Notes under the pieces: generated by a model
The model's database searches: none
The model's input: the letters and a program-made list of their open reading frames with translations, nothing else
Told to the model about the DNA's origin: nothing
Assembly (NCBI GenBank): GCA_003614735.1
Contig: KZ992449.1
Coordinates: forward strand, 1 to 58,554
DNA length: 58,554 nt
Direction of reading: 5' to 3'
Source: Thamnocephalis sphaerospora
Lineage: Eukaryota; Zoopagomycota; Zoopagomycetes; Zoopagales; Sigmoideomycetaceae
In this document: in pieces, positions 46,359 to 58,230 of the stretch
How the letters are laid out: the number at the start of each line of letters is the position of its first letter
Numbering within the stretch: the stretch's first letter is position 1
Position numbers and translations under genes: made by a program

Positions 46359-47750
46359 ATGGATCCACGCGCCGAGGCAGCATTCTCGCAGCAGCAGGAC
46401 CGCATTACCAACCGCGAGGTGTACGATCCGGAGCAGCCCGAGGAGGAGAAGCGCTTTCTGCGTCAAGAGTATCGCCGACTTATTCAGCAGACTGAGCGTA
46501 CGTGGACCGTCGGGCGCGTCGACTGGCGGGCGGGCAACGTGGCGTAGCACCACGCTCGCAACATGCTTACGGCGCACCGCATTTTTGGAAGAGTAGAGCA
46601 CCGTGCGGAGCTTCAGCGGCCCGATTCCGAAGGTGTGCTTCGAAATCTGAAGCGTGCCGGTGAATTAATAGGTCAAGGTAAAGCGCACTGACGCAGGAGG
46701 AGACGTATCAGCAACGGATGGCTAACAGGCTGAAGCGCAGTCAAACAGACCTATGAGGCATCGCTGGACTCGCGGCTGCTGGTGCTCTCGGCCGACATCA
46801 ACCATGAAAAGGCGCGAAAGATGCGTGTTGAGCATGGGGCTTTTGACTCTGAGGACTATGTTGCCCGTCTGGTCACGGTGATGGGTGGGCGTCAGGCAGC
46901 TGAGACTGCGCAGGGTGCTGCCGAAAGCCTACAGCAGATGGACTGGGCACGGCTGGGTCGCACGGCTGGCGCCTATATGCGCTGCGTTCCGGCTGCGGAC
47001 TTTATGTAAGCGGATGCATGGTGTGCCTGCATGGGCAGCTATTCTCTTGACGGGCAACTTGTGATGAACGGGCTAATGCTTTACGTAGCCTTGGGCCGAT
47101 TTCGCTGGAGCAACGGAGCCGTAATGTAACGCGCACAGGACAACGGAATGTCGATCGGTCAGCGGCAGCTTCGCGACCTGTTGAGGTAGGCGGGCCAGCG
47201 TATGGTCGACCGCGATGACCTCGTCTTCTACACACGCTAACTCTCTTGTAATGACCCAGCTGACGGGCGACGAAGTGCAACGACAGGAGAACGAGACGAC
47301 CAAGAACGTGATGGCCATTGCAGTGCTGCTGGAAAAGGTTGGACCCATCAATCTATTCGAGTTCATCATTAACCCGCACTCTTTTGGAGAAACCGTGGAA
47401 AACCTCTTCCATCTTTCATTTCTCATTCGCGATGGCAAGGCCACCATCGATGATGAATCGGGCGAGCCGATGCTTGGTATGCAGTTACCAGGGAGGCGGT
47501 GGTGGCACCGTGCATACTAACGTGTGGGGCTGGGTATAGCATGCTGCCTGCCACCGACAAGCGATGACTACCAGCGGGGCCTGACCAAGAAGCAGCTGGT
47601 GCTTGAATTGGATCCGCCCACCTGGAAGGTAGGATGCATCATGCACGGCGATGCAAGCATGCGCTGGTGCTTACCCCTAGCCGCTAGGAGTTGATCAAGC
47701 TCTATGGCATTTCACAGTCTACCATTCCGCCGCGCACCAACACCGCCTAG
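46359..47750 (+). CDS. NSE4: Smc5-Smc6 complex kleisin Nse4 (316 aa)
   Basis: Exons 46359-46497, 46597-46677, 46741-47005, 47089-47185, 47260-47476, 47540-47628, 47688-47750. Nse4 bridges the Smc5 and Smc6 heads in DNA repair and replication-fork control. The N-terminal domain has RFLRQEYRRLIQQTEQHRAE, VKQTYEASLDSRLLVLSADI and MDWARLGRTAGAYMRCVPAA. The C-terminal winged-helix kleisin part is QENETTKNVMAIAVLLEKVG, PINLFEFIINPHSFGETVEN, LFHLSFLIRDGKATI, and ends with KQLVLELDPPTWKELIKLYG. Phase is continuous through all six introns (59-99 nt). Slightly shorter than yeast Nse4 (402) in the middle linker. Confidence 0.94.
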
Positions 47751-47925
47751 CATAGGAGCAGCCGTGACTTGTATTTTATAAAACGTGACGACAGCGTAGC
47801 AACCGAGCGACACTCCTTCTCTCTTGACCCCTACCGTCACATCCACCGTCCTGTTCGTGGCACCACCTGCGTCTCTGTACGCTCCAAATTGCACGCTGCG
47901 CTCATTGCGTCCCATTGAACACGCC

Positions 47926-49434
47926 ATGGCAAGTGGCACTGGCGACCCCACGACAAAAGTACCGGCGGCAACCTACGGCGCTGCTGCACGACAGCAGCCA
48001 CACGCCGAGGTAGCCCTGCCTCCACCGTCGCCACAGCCAAACGCACCGCCGACGACGACTGTGCCATCGGCGGCGAGTGCACCAGACCCAAGCCCAATTA
48101 TTGAAGAGTTTCAATATTTACTAGAGAAGAGCCGGCAGCTATTTGCCGGGCTACGGTGGGAATTCCGCATACTAGTTGCGCGCAGTGCTTGGCACTAACC
48201 TAGCCGGCCATGCAGGGACTTGACACCGTTGGGTGGGCGTCAGTGGCGGCCCTACTTCCAAAAGACCTTTGAGGTGTACACAAGAGTAAGCGCGCGCTAC
48301 TGTGCATGCGGCGGTTCCGCTGGACTGACGCGACCTGCACGTGTTGTAGCTCTGGCAATTTCAGCAGCTACACCGGTAAGCAGCTACCGCTGCATCGTGC
48401 CCTATGCCATGTCCATCTGATTGCTAGGCGCGACATAGCGATATGCTTGTAGAGGCGTATGGCTTGAAACGCTGGGAAGTTGGAGAAATTGCCTCGAAAA
48501 TTGGACAGCTCTACTACCACTACTAGTAAGCCACGTGCATTTAGCCGTCTCCAGCGATAACGCTATGCTGACAGCAGGGCGTGGCGGCACAGCTTGCGAA
48601 CAAGTGATCGAAGTTATCTTCAGGAGTCCTATATATTCTACGATGCCATTCGGGATCGGGAGTATTTTCAGGACATCTTTGAGACGCGCAAGTAAGTGCA
48701 AGCATCCTTTGTTGGTACAGCATGATCTGCGGGCTCACTGGTTTGTAGTGCTGCGCTGGTGATCAAGCTACTGCGCTACTATGCCCGTTTTATCGTGGTT
48801 TGCCTTTTGCTACGCAGTAATGAAATGGCACGCACTCTGCTGCAAGAGCTCTCGGTACTGATCGAGGACTATGCGCGCGCCTTCAAGGCTAGTGACACGG
48901 CTGAATGGCAATCGGTGGTACAGGAGATTACGAGTTTTATCGGGGTAAGAGGAGCTTGTTGCAATGTCTCCACCTCGGCTAACAGCGGTCGGCTAGGCGA
49001 TAAGTGGGCCTTTGCCGCAGGGAGTAACAGAAGAGAACATGTTGCTGCCCAATCTACAGACGCTGTCCAAAGCGCCCGCCGATAAAGACGACACGCGTAA
49101 TCTACGGCTGCAGGAAGTCATTCTAGTGGGCAACCGAAAAAGCCAGGTGCACTCCACGGTCTGCCACGCCGGGTGTATGTTTGGCGCTAACCTCTAGTTT
49201 TGTGATAGGTCAAATTCTCCGAACTGACCATGGACATGTATCGAATGCTGCTGACGCTGGGTAGGTAGTGCCGTAAAGGCATGATATCAGCTGCGCTATT
49301 AACGCGTCGACCTTAGAGCGCAGCTCCTCTACGGAAAAACCAGCGGCGCGTGCCAACGAAGCGCGAAGGCCTTCCGAGGCTCCCACAGACGAAGGTGCAG
49401 CGACAACTACAGCAGCACCGCCGCCGCCGTCATT

Positions 49435-49466
<32 letters not shown>

Positions 49467-50662
49467 GTAACCCCCATAAGCACATTCTGTTCAAGCCGAC
49501 CTTTGGTCAACTGTGTTCGTACACCTCGATCGCTTTCCAGGCAGGTCCACTAACAGTGAAAGGAATGTGATGAATGTACACGGCACTAACACGCGCGGGA
49601 TGATACAGGAGATTAGCGAACAGTCTGCGCTGCTGATATATCTGTCCGCCGACGGCATGGTATCGACTCCCAAGGCGCCTGAAGTGGATTTATTTGGTAA
49701 GCAAGTGGAGATAATCGATTGTAGAAAACCATGCTCACTCACCACCCTGCTCAAGGCTTTCGTAGCGGCGTAGTGACAGCGCCACGGGTCGAATACACGA
49801 GCGAAGAAATCGTAATATCTCGGGCCTGCCTGTACCCGGGGGACTTACAGGCGTACACACGCAAGCCGCTGTTTCTGGTGGTCGATAGCGACAATAGTAC
49901 TGTTTATCGAGTGGGTGGCTGAACAGTGCCGCAGTAGAGTGTGCTCGGGCCTACGTTGCGCTCGGATTAGCTAACCAGGCGTTTATGCAGGCACTCTTGC
50001 CACTGTTTGGCCAGCCGCTCTTGTGTCTTCTCTCGCCGACACAGTGTCCAAACAAAGGTAGCGTACTATTGCTGGATGCAGCAGCGGCAGCGAACGCTGA
50101 CCTAGCGCGACAATTAGCACTGGCACGCTTTGGCAGTCTCTACACGCTCTTTCTGCACTCGCCACTTTTGGCATTTGCTACAGTGGCCGATATTTCGGCA
50201 ACGACCCAGGAGATCTGGCATACGGCGCTTCAGCACATAGATCAGCTCGAGCATCGCATTGTCGGACTCCTCGCTACCTGTCAGGATGGGGGTGTGTACT
50301 GTCGGCGTGCCTGCTTGCTCAGCTGCCGCTTACTTTTATCATCTGGCAGTCGGCCCATGGCGGCGTTTTCTACAGGACGATTTTCTAGCACAGCTGATTG
50401 CTCGCCACTGCATATGCGCCACAATCCTCTCGTGGCACAAGGTGTTTAGCGAAGCATCGGTAAGCACGGGTGAGCGAGAGTGAGCGGTGCGTAAGTGCAG
50501 CAAGCTGATTTCAGTGACAAACAGCATCTGCCATGCACACACCCGTCGCTTCCGTCGTCTGTAACCGAGGCGCAGGATATCCATCAGGGAGTGCGGCAGT
50601 TAGTCGGCATGTTTGGCGTGGAGCAGCTATTCCACTTTGCGGAGCCGGCCGAGCCAAGCTGA
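47926..50662 (+). CDS. SCAI: SCAI homologue (649 aa, 14 exons)
   Basis: Exons 47926-48155, 48216-48285, 48350-48375, 48439-48525, 48593-48691, 48749-48944, 48997-49146, 49209-49260, 49317-49540, 49609-49696, 49756-49910, 49991-50291, 50350-50459, 50501-50662. In animals SCAI represses MRTF-SRF transcription and acts with 53BP1 in DNA repair. Matches run end to end: GRQWRPYFQKTFEVYTRLWQ, YGLKRWEVGEIASKIGQLYY, YARFIVVCLLL, VKFSELTMDMYRMLL, HILFKPTFGQLCSYTSIAFQ, LYPGDLQAYTRKPLFLVVDS, LPLFGQPLLCLLSPT, LYTLFLHSPLLAF. A Pro10 run lies near residue 350. Intron 49541-49608 has a GC donor (CAG/GCAGGT). The last intron (50460-50500) is only 41 nt and least certain. Confidence 0.93.
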
Positions 50663-50823
50663 CCTAGCGCTGTAGATGTTTCCTTTTGCGCCTGTCGTTG
50701 TTGGTGTATAAAACGCGTCCCATGTGGCCAAAACAATCGACGAAAACGAGCGCGCCCTTTTTGTCGCCTGCGAGCTGTCCATACCTACGTGTTCCAGCCA
50801 AATTACGTCTGGCCTTGTTCACC

Positions 50824-53800
50824 ATGGCCGCCAAAGCAGGCAGTGAGGTGAGGGCACGGACGCCTGTGCCAGCAATGCTGCGCAAATTGGCGCTCATTCC
50901 CTGGTGTACAAGCTGTTTGCCGATGAGGTAGCGCGTCTAGAGTCCAAGATTGCCACCATTTTCGCCAGCTTTCCGCTGAAAAAGGGCGCCTTCAAAGGGC
51001 AGACCAGCGGTGCTGCTGGTGCAGATGTCGCATTGCCTCAGGTGGAGCCGGAATTTCTCCAACAGGTCAAAGCGGTGCGCACCGGCTTTGCGCAGTTGCA
51101 TACGGTGCTCAAGGAGCGCACCGACTGGCTTGTGTCAGGGCCTGCTACAGAAGCGTGCAGCGCGCTCGACCGAGTGTACGACTGTCTGGTGCAGAGCAGA
51201 GGGTACGCGTACAATTATCGGCATATCAGCGACCTCTCCGGCAGGCTTGCTAATGTTGCATGAGCATAGATGGGTCATTGCCCGCGTGCTTGCCGGAGAC
51301 ATGCTGCGTGAACAGCTCAAAGCGCTGGAAAAGTTTATCATTCCCGCCATTGACAGCATATGCATTTTGCTGTGGTTTGGTGGAACGCTGGACACGGCAA
51401 TACGGTGTCGGCTCGTGCGTGTGATGTTGTGCGTGCGGCCTGAGCAACTGCACAATTGCAGTATTGCAGGAAACGACGCCGGGGCAGATATGCGCACGCT
51501 CTGTACCCTCCTGCAGTGGCAGCAATATCGCCTGTTGCTGCAGAACCTAAGCGAGTTTTCGGCAGAGGTGCGCGCGCAACTAATATCAGCCACTGCTGGA
51601 ACAACAATCGATGCTGAGAATGGTGGAGACAGCCAGCAAGGGCACTCGACTGCCACGACATCGACTACTGGTCCACAGTCAGTACTGAGGGGGTTCGTAC
51701 ATATGCTAGAAGCGTGCGAGTATCTAGCAGTATGGCAGACATCCGACGAACTGGCAAGCAGCATTATGTTTAGCGGCGGTGATCTACGATGGCAGCTAGC
51801 AAAAGCGTTTGCCTTTCTACCGCTCCAGTTGTCGTCGAGCGAATACGCTATATGGGAGCAGTGCGCGCTTGCGACAATACTGCGTGGCTCCGACTTTTCA
51901 GCCATTATCGTGACAGATGCCTGGTCCGTTGTAGCTCGCTACCTTGGCACAGGCACGCTGCAGTCCACCATAGCTGTAATTCGCGATTTGGTACGTGTGT
52001 AGCTGTCGCCAGCAGACCTATGGTACAATTCTGACACATACGCGTGGGCGATCTAAAAGCTGAAGCGTGCTGGCGCTGTCTCACCGCTCCGGGAACGACT
52101 CGGATCGCTGCTAGGTCGACTGGCAGCACGACTCCCAGATTCGGAAATGGTAACGCGCCAAGACAGCTAGTTACGTTAGACTGCTTCGCTAATGAGCTGC
52201 GCTAATGCAATAGAACAAGCTGCGCAATGATCTGCTGGCACCATTGCGGTACGCTGGCTACACAAACGCAACACAAATCGAAGATGCACTGCGCATATTT
52301 GCCTGCCTTTCGCTTTCTACATTCTCCTTGTCGGGGCACCAGTCGGTAAGAATTATGCGTTTGTTTTGTTTGCAATCGACTCAATTATTCATCCATCACA
52401 CATTGTCTCCTCAGACTATTGATGTCATTGACCGAAAGGTTGGGCAAATAATGGACACGCTTTCCGCCGCCATCTTGGAGAGCGGGCAGTCCAAGAAGAA
52501 CGCGGATTTGATTGCTGCACTGGCAAGTAAATACGTCATTGATGTTGTTAGCGCAGTGAAGCTAACTAAAGCGCTGCAGGTACTTCCGGTAGAATGTCTG
52601 ACCAACGTGCTGCGCGATACTTCAAATCGCACAACTTTGCCAAGCAATGCGCTGCGAACGCTGGAGATAGCTCCGCAGCTGCTAAAGGAATGTGCCGCAT
52701 GCGCATGTGAACAACCGACTCGCATTGCCGAGGTACGAGTCGCTAGCTATTGCCTGTCACTGTATTGACACTCACATCTGCTGCTGCATGAGTAGATTAA
52801 TCATGCAGTGCATGCTTTGCTGTCGTTGCTGACAGTGGCTCCTGTCACATCGCCTGATTCCGCCTGCGAGGTGAGATGCAAGCGCTACTGCTGCTGTTGC
52901 CCATAGGCGTACAACATATCGCGTTTATATGCTTATTTTATGCATAGACGTTGGCGTTTTGTGCACGGTGGATGAGCACGGATCCTTCAGGCGCAGGAAA
53001 GTACTATGCAGTTCGGTTTGCTGGAAACTGCGGCAGCACCGTCTTTGAAGCCGACAACAGAGTAAGGCATTGCTGCAATGACACATTCCCTTTCAGCATA
53101 CCAATGGCTGAGCACTGGTCCTTTGGCGCAGATCAAAGCATACAATCTGCTGACACGGATATTTACCGTCGCACTTGGGTGCACCAGTGCGTTGACACGC
53201 CAGGAAGCATGCACTCAACTTGTAGGTTGCATCGATACTTGCGTGTGCTCTATATGCCATACGACAGATACTGATGGCGTTGGCGTTTAGGTTAAATTTG
53301 TATCACTTACGCTGCATGGCGACCTGGTGGAGAAGCTGGTGCCCGCTGGTGCGCAGGATGAGGTGACGCGGTTCATCTCCAAGACACAGATGCCGCTGGA
53401 TAGTCTCACAAAACCAGAAGATGTAGCTGCTGGTGTAGGTGCACCATGTCGTGCTCTCAGGCAGTTCTGTGCTAATTTCTCACGCAATGATAGTCGCTAG
53501 GTGAGTTGTATCTGTTCAAAGATACGCTTGATACAGTCGCTCTTTGCGGTGCATACGCCGGACGCTTGGACACCATTGGCAATCTGCCAGGCAGTTCGCT
53601 GAGCAACGAAGATGTGGCGCACACAGCAACAGTGACATCCGGTCGTGGATCTGCAGACCGTACTGCCACCCCGGTTAGCGCAGAAGCCTGCTTGAACGCA
53701 GCACGCATCGTGCGTGAATACTTGCGCATCCTGCGCAGACGGCCAGACACTGCAGAGACGGCGCAGATTGTGAAGGAGTTGCTTGCGCTACGACGCGATT

Positions 53801-53826
53801 TGGACCGACTCGATGTCGATGGCTGA
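50824..53826 (+). CDS. unknown leucine-rich helical protein (773 aa, 11 exons)
   Basis: Exons 50824-50847, 50913-51202, 51270-51990, 52060-52149, 52214-52345, 52415-52732, 52796-52870, 52948-53061, 53132-53221, 53291-53432, 53501-53826. I cannot name it. It is almost wholly predicted helical, with many Leu/Ala/Val heptad-like helices (LREQLKALEKFIIPAIDSI, LRNDLLAPLRYAG, LLSLLTVAPVTSP), little low complexity and no signal peptide or TM. This suggests a HEAT/ARM-like scaffold. The size and helical layout would suit a recombination or repair scaffold such as the FIRRM/DUF4487 group, but I see no diagnostic motif. A TATA-like TATAAAA lies 117 nt before the ATG. All introns are 63-77 nt. Confidence 0.8.
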
Positions 53827-53833
53827 GCGCGCC

Positions 53834-53839
53834 AATAAA
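53834..53839 (+). terminator. polyadenylation signal of the 773-aa gene
   Basis: AATAAA 8 nt after the stop codon. COX11 starts only 95 nt further on, so the two genes are tightly packed head to tail. Confidence 0.6.
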
Positions 53840-53933
53840 TCCTAGACAAATGCACCAGTGCTCCGACTTTATCCGTTTCGCATACACTCTCCGTCATTTG
53901 CTTTCACGCACCAACATTCATTGACACTCGAGC

Positions 53934-54864
53934 ATGCTCGGACTCTTGCAGGTCGGGGGAGCACGCTCCCTAGCGTCTTTGGCGCGTGCGCGCGTGCAGC
54001 CAAACCTGCTGCGCCCCAACAGCCTGTGGAAGGCAGCATGCATAAACCCTGCGGTCCGCGGGATCGCCAGCCGGCCGCTACATTCGACGGTGGCGCCGTC
54101 GAAAAGGGCGATTTCAGCGCAGTCTCATGTTACAGGCGCTGGACTGCGCGGCTGGCTAGGTGCGCGCCGCTTTGCAACTCCACTATCGCTAGGCACGGCG
54201 TGGCATCAGTGTGGCTCTGTCCGCGCGTACGCTACGCAGCCGGGCAAGAGCCGACAGACGAATAGCATTCGCACCTCGCTCTTCTACACACTCTCGGTGG
54301 CACTCTTGCTGCTCGGCCTCACCTACGCTGCGGTGCCACTTTATCGCATCTTTTGCAGCGTGACAGGAATGGGCGGCACACCGCAGGTAGTGTCGGACAG
54401 GTTTTCGCCGGAACATCTTGTGCCGCGACGTGACGGTAAGCGTATCCGTGTTACGTTCAACTCGGACGTCAGCCAGGCGCTGCAGTGGTCCTTCCGTCCG
54501 CAGCAAAAGGAGGTGTATGTCTATCCGGGCGAGACCGCGCTTGTCTTTTACACGGCCAAAAACAACTCGGACCGCGACTTGGTCGGCATCTCCACCTACA
54601 ACGTGACGCCCAACAAGGCCGGCGCCTATTTCAACAAGATCCAGTGCTTCTGCTTTGAGGAACAGCTGCTGCGCGCAGGCGAGGAGGTTGACATGCCTAT
54701 TTTCTTCTTCCTGGATCCGGATTTGGCGGGTAAGTGTTTGCACGGTGCGGTACGGCAGCGACCATCGCCTAACGCGACTTTCTGCACACACAGAGGAGCC
54801 GCAGATGCGCGATGTAGACACGATCACGCTATCGTACACTTTCTTCAACGCCAAGCGTTATTAA
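53934..54864 (+). CDS. COX11: cytochrome c oxidase assembly protein Cox11 (288 aa)
   Basis: Exons 53934-54729 and 54794-54864. Cox11 delivers copper to the CuB site of Cox1 from the intermembrane space. About 110 residues of Arg/Ser/Ala presequence precede one TM helix (FYTLSVALLLLGLTYAAVPL), then YRIFCSVTGMGGTPQ, RVTFNSDV, WSFRPQQKEVYVYPGETALV, FYTAKN, GISTYNVTPNKAGAYFNKIQ and the copper-binding CFCF, followed by EQLLRAGEEVDMPIFFFLDP. The second exon gives the ITLSYTFFNAK end of the family. The long N-terminus is unusual, so a downstream start cannot be excluded. Convergent with NFU1; the stops are 89 bp apart. Confidence 0.95.
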
Positions 54865-54953
54865 ATGGCACACCGCCTGATGTTCATTGATAGTGCTCGC
54901 AGGGTAGAAAAAGCGTAAACATTATCGCAGTGAACGTTGCAGTGCAACAACCG

Positions 54954-55907
54954 CTACGCGCCGTTCAGTCGCTTCTCCAGCTTGTCAAACTCTTCCTGAG
55001 AAACTTCATCCTCCGGATCAAGTTCCTGCTCAACCGCCGTCACCTCGGGCACATAATGCTTGAGCATGTTCTCGATGCCATTGCGCAGCGTCACAACGGA
55101 CGAGTCACATGTGCGACATGCGCCCTTGAGCTTGAGCTTGACCAGGCCCTCGGCAGTGAAACCACGATACTCGACATCGCCACCATCCTCCTGGATGGCA
55201 GGACGAATGCGCGTATCCAGCAGCTCCTTGATCATCTTCACCGGCTCGGGATCATCGTCCAAAATGGCCGTGTCAGATGGCGCCTGCTCATCGGTGATGA
55301 TCGGCTGTCCAGACGAGTAAAAGTCCATGATGGCCGAATAGATATCCGGCTTCATCAGCTGCCATGTCGCCAGCGGATCCTTGGTAACCGTGATGAAATC
55401 GGAACCTAACATGTAATACATGAGTGCCGGCTATCACACTGCGACGGAGAGCGCGTCTGCTCACCCAAAAAGACGTGCTTCACGCCTTCGATCTGGAACA
55501 GCATCTTTGCAAGCGGCGACGCAAACGAGCTGCGCGGGTCCACATACTCTATCGATGGAACACCCTCGGGCAGCACGCGTTCTCCCGGGATAAACTTGAT
55601 GGCGTCTTTGTTAGGGGTGAGTTCGTTCTGGATGAACATGGTTCGCGCTATTCAGTACGCGTCAGTAGCTGTGAAGAGCGTCGAACCATGTCTACTGGCC
55701 GCACTACATAGCAGTGCAATGCTTACCCTGCTGATGCGCTTCAAACACTGTTGCTATCCGCTGATGCGCACGGATAACCGGCGTGCGTGAGGCAAGAGGC
55801 GAGCGCATGGCGACGCCGCTGAATTGGCGGACGGCAACTGTGCGGGCCATGTACTCTACACGACTAGCGGCCAGCGCTCGGCCAGCGACACGAAGAAACG
55901 AACGCAT
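54954..55907 (-). CDS. NFU1: mitochondrial iron-sulfur cluster protein Nfu1 (271 aa)
   Basis: Exons on the minus strand: 55907-55727, 55647-55465, 55405-54954. Nfu1 passes 4Fe-4S clusters to lipoate synthase and respiratory enzymes. An Arg/Ala/Ser presequence covers about 60 residues. The N-terminal Nfu domain begins [20 protein letters not shown] and has [20 protein letters not shown]. The C-terminal domain has [17 protein letters not shown] and the cluster-binding CRTC in [13 protein letters not shown]. The acidic C-terminus is as in yeast Nfu1. Length and domains are full. Divergent from the PPP4R2-like gene across 245 bp. Confidence 0.95.
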
Positions 55908-56152
55908 GGGGCTGTATACGCGTTTGCACCAGATCGGCTGGAGGTGGAATGTGGAGCGACGAAAGAAGCACGCGCTAACATCGGATGGTAGCCGGTGTGA
56001 CTAATCAATCTGTCGTTTTTGTTGCTGGAGACGCGCAACACATTCCTTGTTGTTTTCCTAGTGCGCTGTACTAGCGCAACATTCATCTCGTTGCAGCCGG
56101 TGTGCTTGCTGACAGGAGATACACGGCCTCTCCGGATAAGCTTTTGGCAGAA

Positions 56153-57471
56153 ATGGCGGACCAAATGCACGAATCGCCGGCGCTAGGCGACAATGGTAGG
56201 TAGTGCTTGCCCACGACTACGCACACGATCCGCCACTAACGGCCGGTGCAACGTCGGTAGACAGCGGTAAGCGCTCGACAAACTGTGGCACGTGCTAGAT
56301 TCCTAGACCTGATGACTGGCGCGATTGCAACGTCGTTTCCATTCGTAGAAAGTGATGTCTGCCTGCAAGCACTCGCTGCTGGAAACGTTCACATGGAGTA
56401 AGCCAAAGCAAGATCAGGCACGCGATGGCGCACGGATCCCGTCTAATGTAGCGCCCGCACCGAATTAGTATGGACTGGTGCAAATTACGCGAGACGATCA
56501 AGAGCCGCATTCGTAGCGTGAGTGATACATGAAGATGGGCAGATATGCGTGATCATCGTAGATTGACGGTCATGATACCTTTTACATGCAACTGTAGAAT
56601 ATGAGGCTATTGACGGAGACGCACAAGGCACACTCTAGCAACGCAGAGGCAGCGAATGATCCCGAGGAACCTGCAGATGAGAACGCAGGCGTGGTTGAGC
56701 AGACAGCGGAGAATGCACGCGCAGAAATAACGAATCACGCAGTCGACATCAACGAGGAAGAGCTTCAGGCATGCTATGACCTGATATGTGACTGGCTGGA
56801 CAATACCTGTGTAAAGTAGGTATCCATGCCAGTGCATCGAGCGGGCATTGGGCTGATGCTTTTCTACCGTGACCGATGCGTAGTAACCCGCCGTTCACGC
56901 TGCAACGGCTCGCAGAGCTCACAATCGATCCAAGCAGCCATTATCGGCGTCCTGACAAGTATTTACGAGCCATTAGACGGGTAAGCTAGCAGCCTGTTCA
57001 GCAAATATATGCTGGGGCACTCGCTCATGCCAGTCATAGGTGGTATTTGTTACATCATCGCCTGCAGATTTCCCGCCACAACAGGATGCAGGCGACGCTA
57101 GGCTGGCAGATCGGTTAGCGATGCCGTTTGGTCTTTGTTCGGACGATCGAGACGACGACATGATTGAAGAGAATGCAGCAGCTGCAGCACGGCTGGCTGA
57201 GGAAGGTGACTTGGACATGTTTGCGTCGTCGACAGCCAGTGATGAAGACAATCCGGAGAATGGCCCCAACGACTGCACCCCTATGGACGATCAGGAGGAC
57301 TTACCTTCAGGGGGTGCAGACGCGTCAGACGATGTGCAGAAAGACACTTTTGGCGTCGAATCGCCGACAAGTGCAACCACGATTATGAGGTTCACCGAGG
57401 AGGCCGATGAACCTCTGGATAGAACTGATGACGCAATGGAGGTTGCAGCGAACGATGACGACAAAGAGTAA
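56153..57471 (+). CDS. PPP4R2: protein phosphatase 4 regulatory subunit 2 / Psy4 (311 aa)
   Basis: Exons 56153-56195, 56261-56266, 56307-56397, 56469-56517, 56598-56815, 56884-56980, 57040-57471. It targets PP4 to DNA-damage substrates such as gamma-H2A. The N-terminal half is helical (MDWCKLRETIKSRIRSN, then DINEEELQACYDLICDWLDN). The family core NNPPFTLQRLAELTIDPSSH, YRRPDKYLRAIRRVVFVTSS is rebuilt across three exons and matches PPP4R2 closely. The last 130 residues are acidic and disordered. The 6-nt second exon is inferred from a strong acceptor and donor around it; without it the protein is 309 aa and the frame is the same. Confidence 0.85.
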
Positions 57472-57612
57472 GCACTACGTTGGCCCATGCGCGATGTGCG
57501 GTGCAAACCACACCACCATATGGCCGGTGGCCGTCTGCACTGGGATAAACCGTTCATTCATAGTCTGCATCCCCAAAGCAAGCCCAAATCCCTGGCATGC
57601 GCAAAATGACGC

Positions 57613-58230
57613 TCAAAGGTCAAAGCTGACTTTGGCGTTGAGGCATGTTAACAGCTCCTCGTTGGCGTCAGTCACTTTAACGTTGGCAAAATACGAGCCC
57701 TAGCAAAGTTGCGCAGCGCAAATTAGCAAATGCATGAGCGTTCACCATTGCGGCCGCATGCCGATGGGAAAACTCACCGGCGGAATGGCCCTTGGCAAAT
57801 CGATTTCCTTCTCAAGCGTAACAGTGCCAGGCCCAAGAGGGCATTCCAGACCAACGGCCTTGATTTCCTTGCACAGGTCATATTTCTTATTGAGAACCTG
57901 GATAAAGCCGTATTTTGCTATCACCCTCGCTTCGCTGCCCTCTTCTACAGGGGTGTCAAAGGTACCACGCGCGCGGATAAGTAGCTTTTCGCCAGCGCTA
58001 GGCGGGTCTGGCGACAGCTTGACGAATTCGATGTGCAGAGTGCCTTGGTCCTTGCTGCAGTCGAATAGCGATGGACCGAGCGGCTTGCCATAGCGACTGT
58101 TGGGCGGTGCCAAAAGGTCGTCGTTTCCAAGCTGCCAGAGGACACTGCCACCGGTGACGGGCTGAACATCTGCAAGCAAGAGGCCAGAGACGGCAAGTAT
58201 GCCGCAAAACGACGCTAGTGTACCCTTCAT
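57613..58230 (-). CDS. NPC2: NPC2-type sterol/phospholipid transfer protein (179 aa)
   Basis: Exons on the minus strand: 58230-57778 and 57699-57613. A soluble MD-2-related lipid-binding protein of the vacuole lumen or secretory route. A signal peptide (about 1-27) is followed by the ML domain: LFDCSKDQGTLHIEFVKLSP, DPPSAGEKLLIRARGTF, KYGFIQVLNKKYDLCKEI, CPLGPGTVTLEKEIDLPRAI, then exon 2 GSYFANVKVTDANEELLTCL and VSFDL. The Cys residues expected for the ML-domain disulfides are present. Both exons join in phase 0 over a 78-nt intron. Convergent with PPP4R2. Confidence 0.95.
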
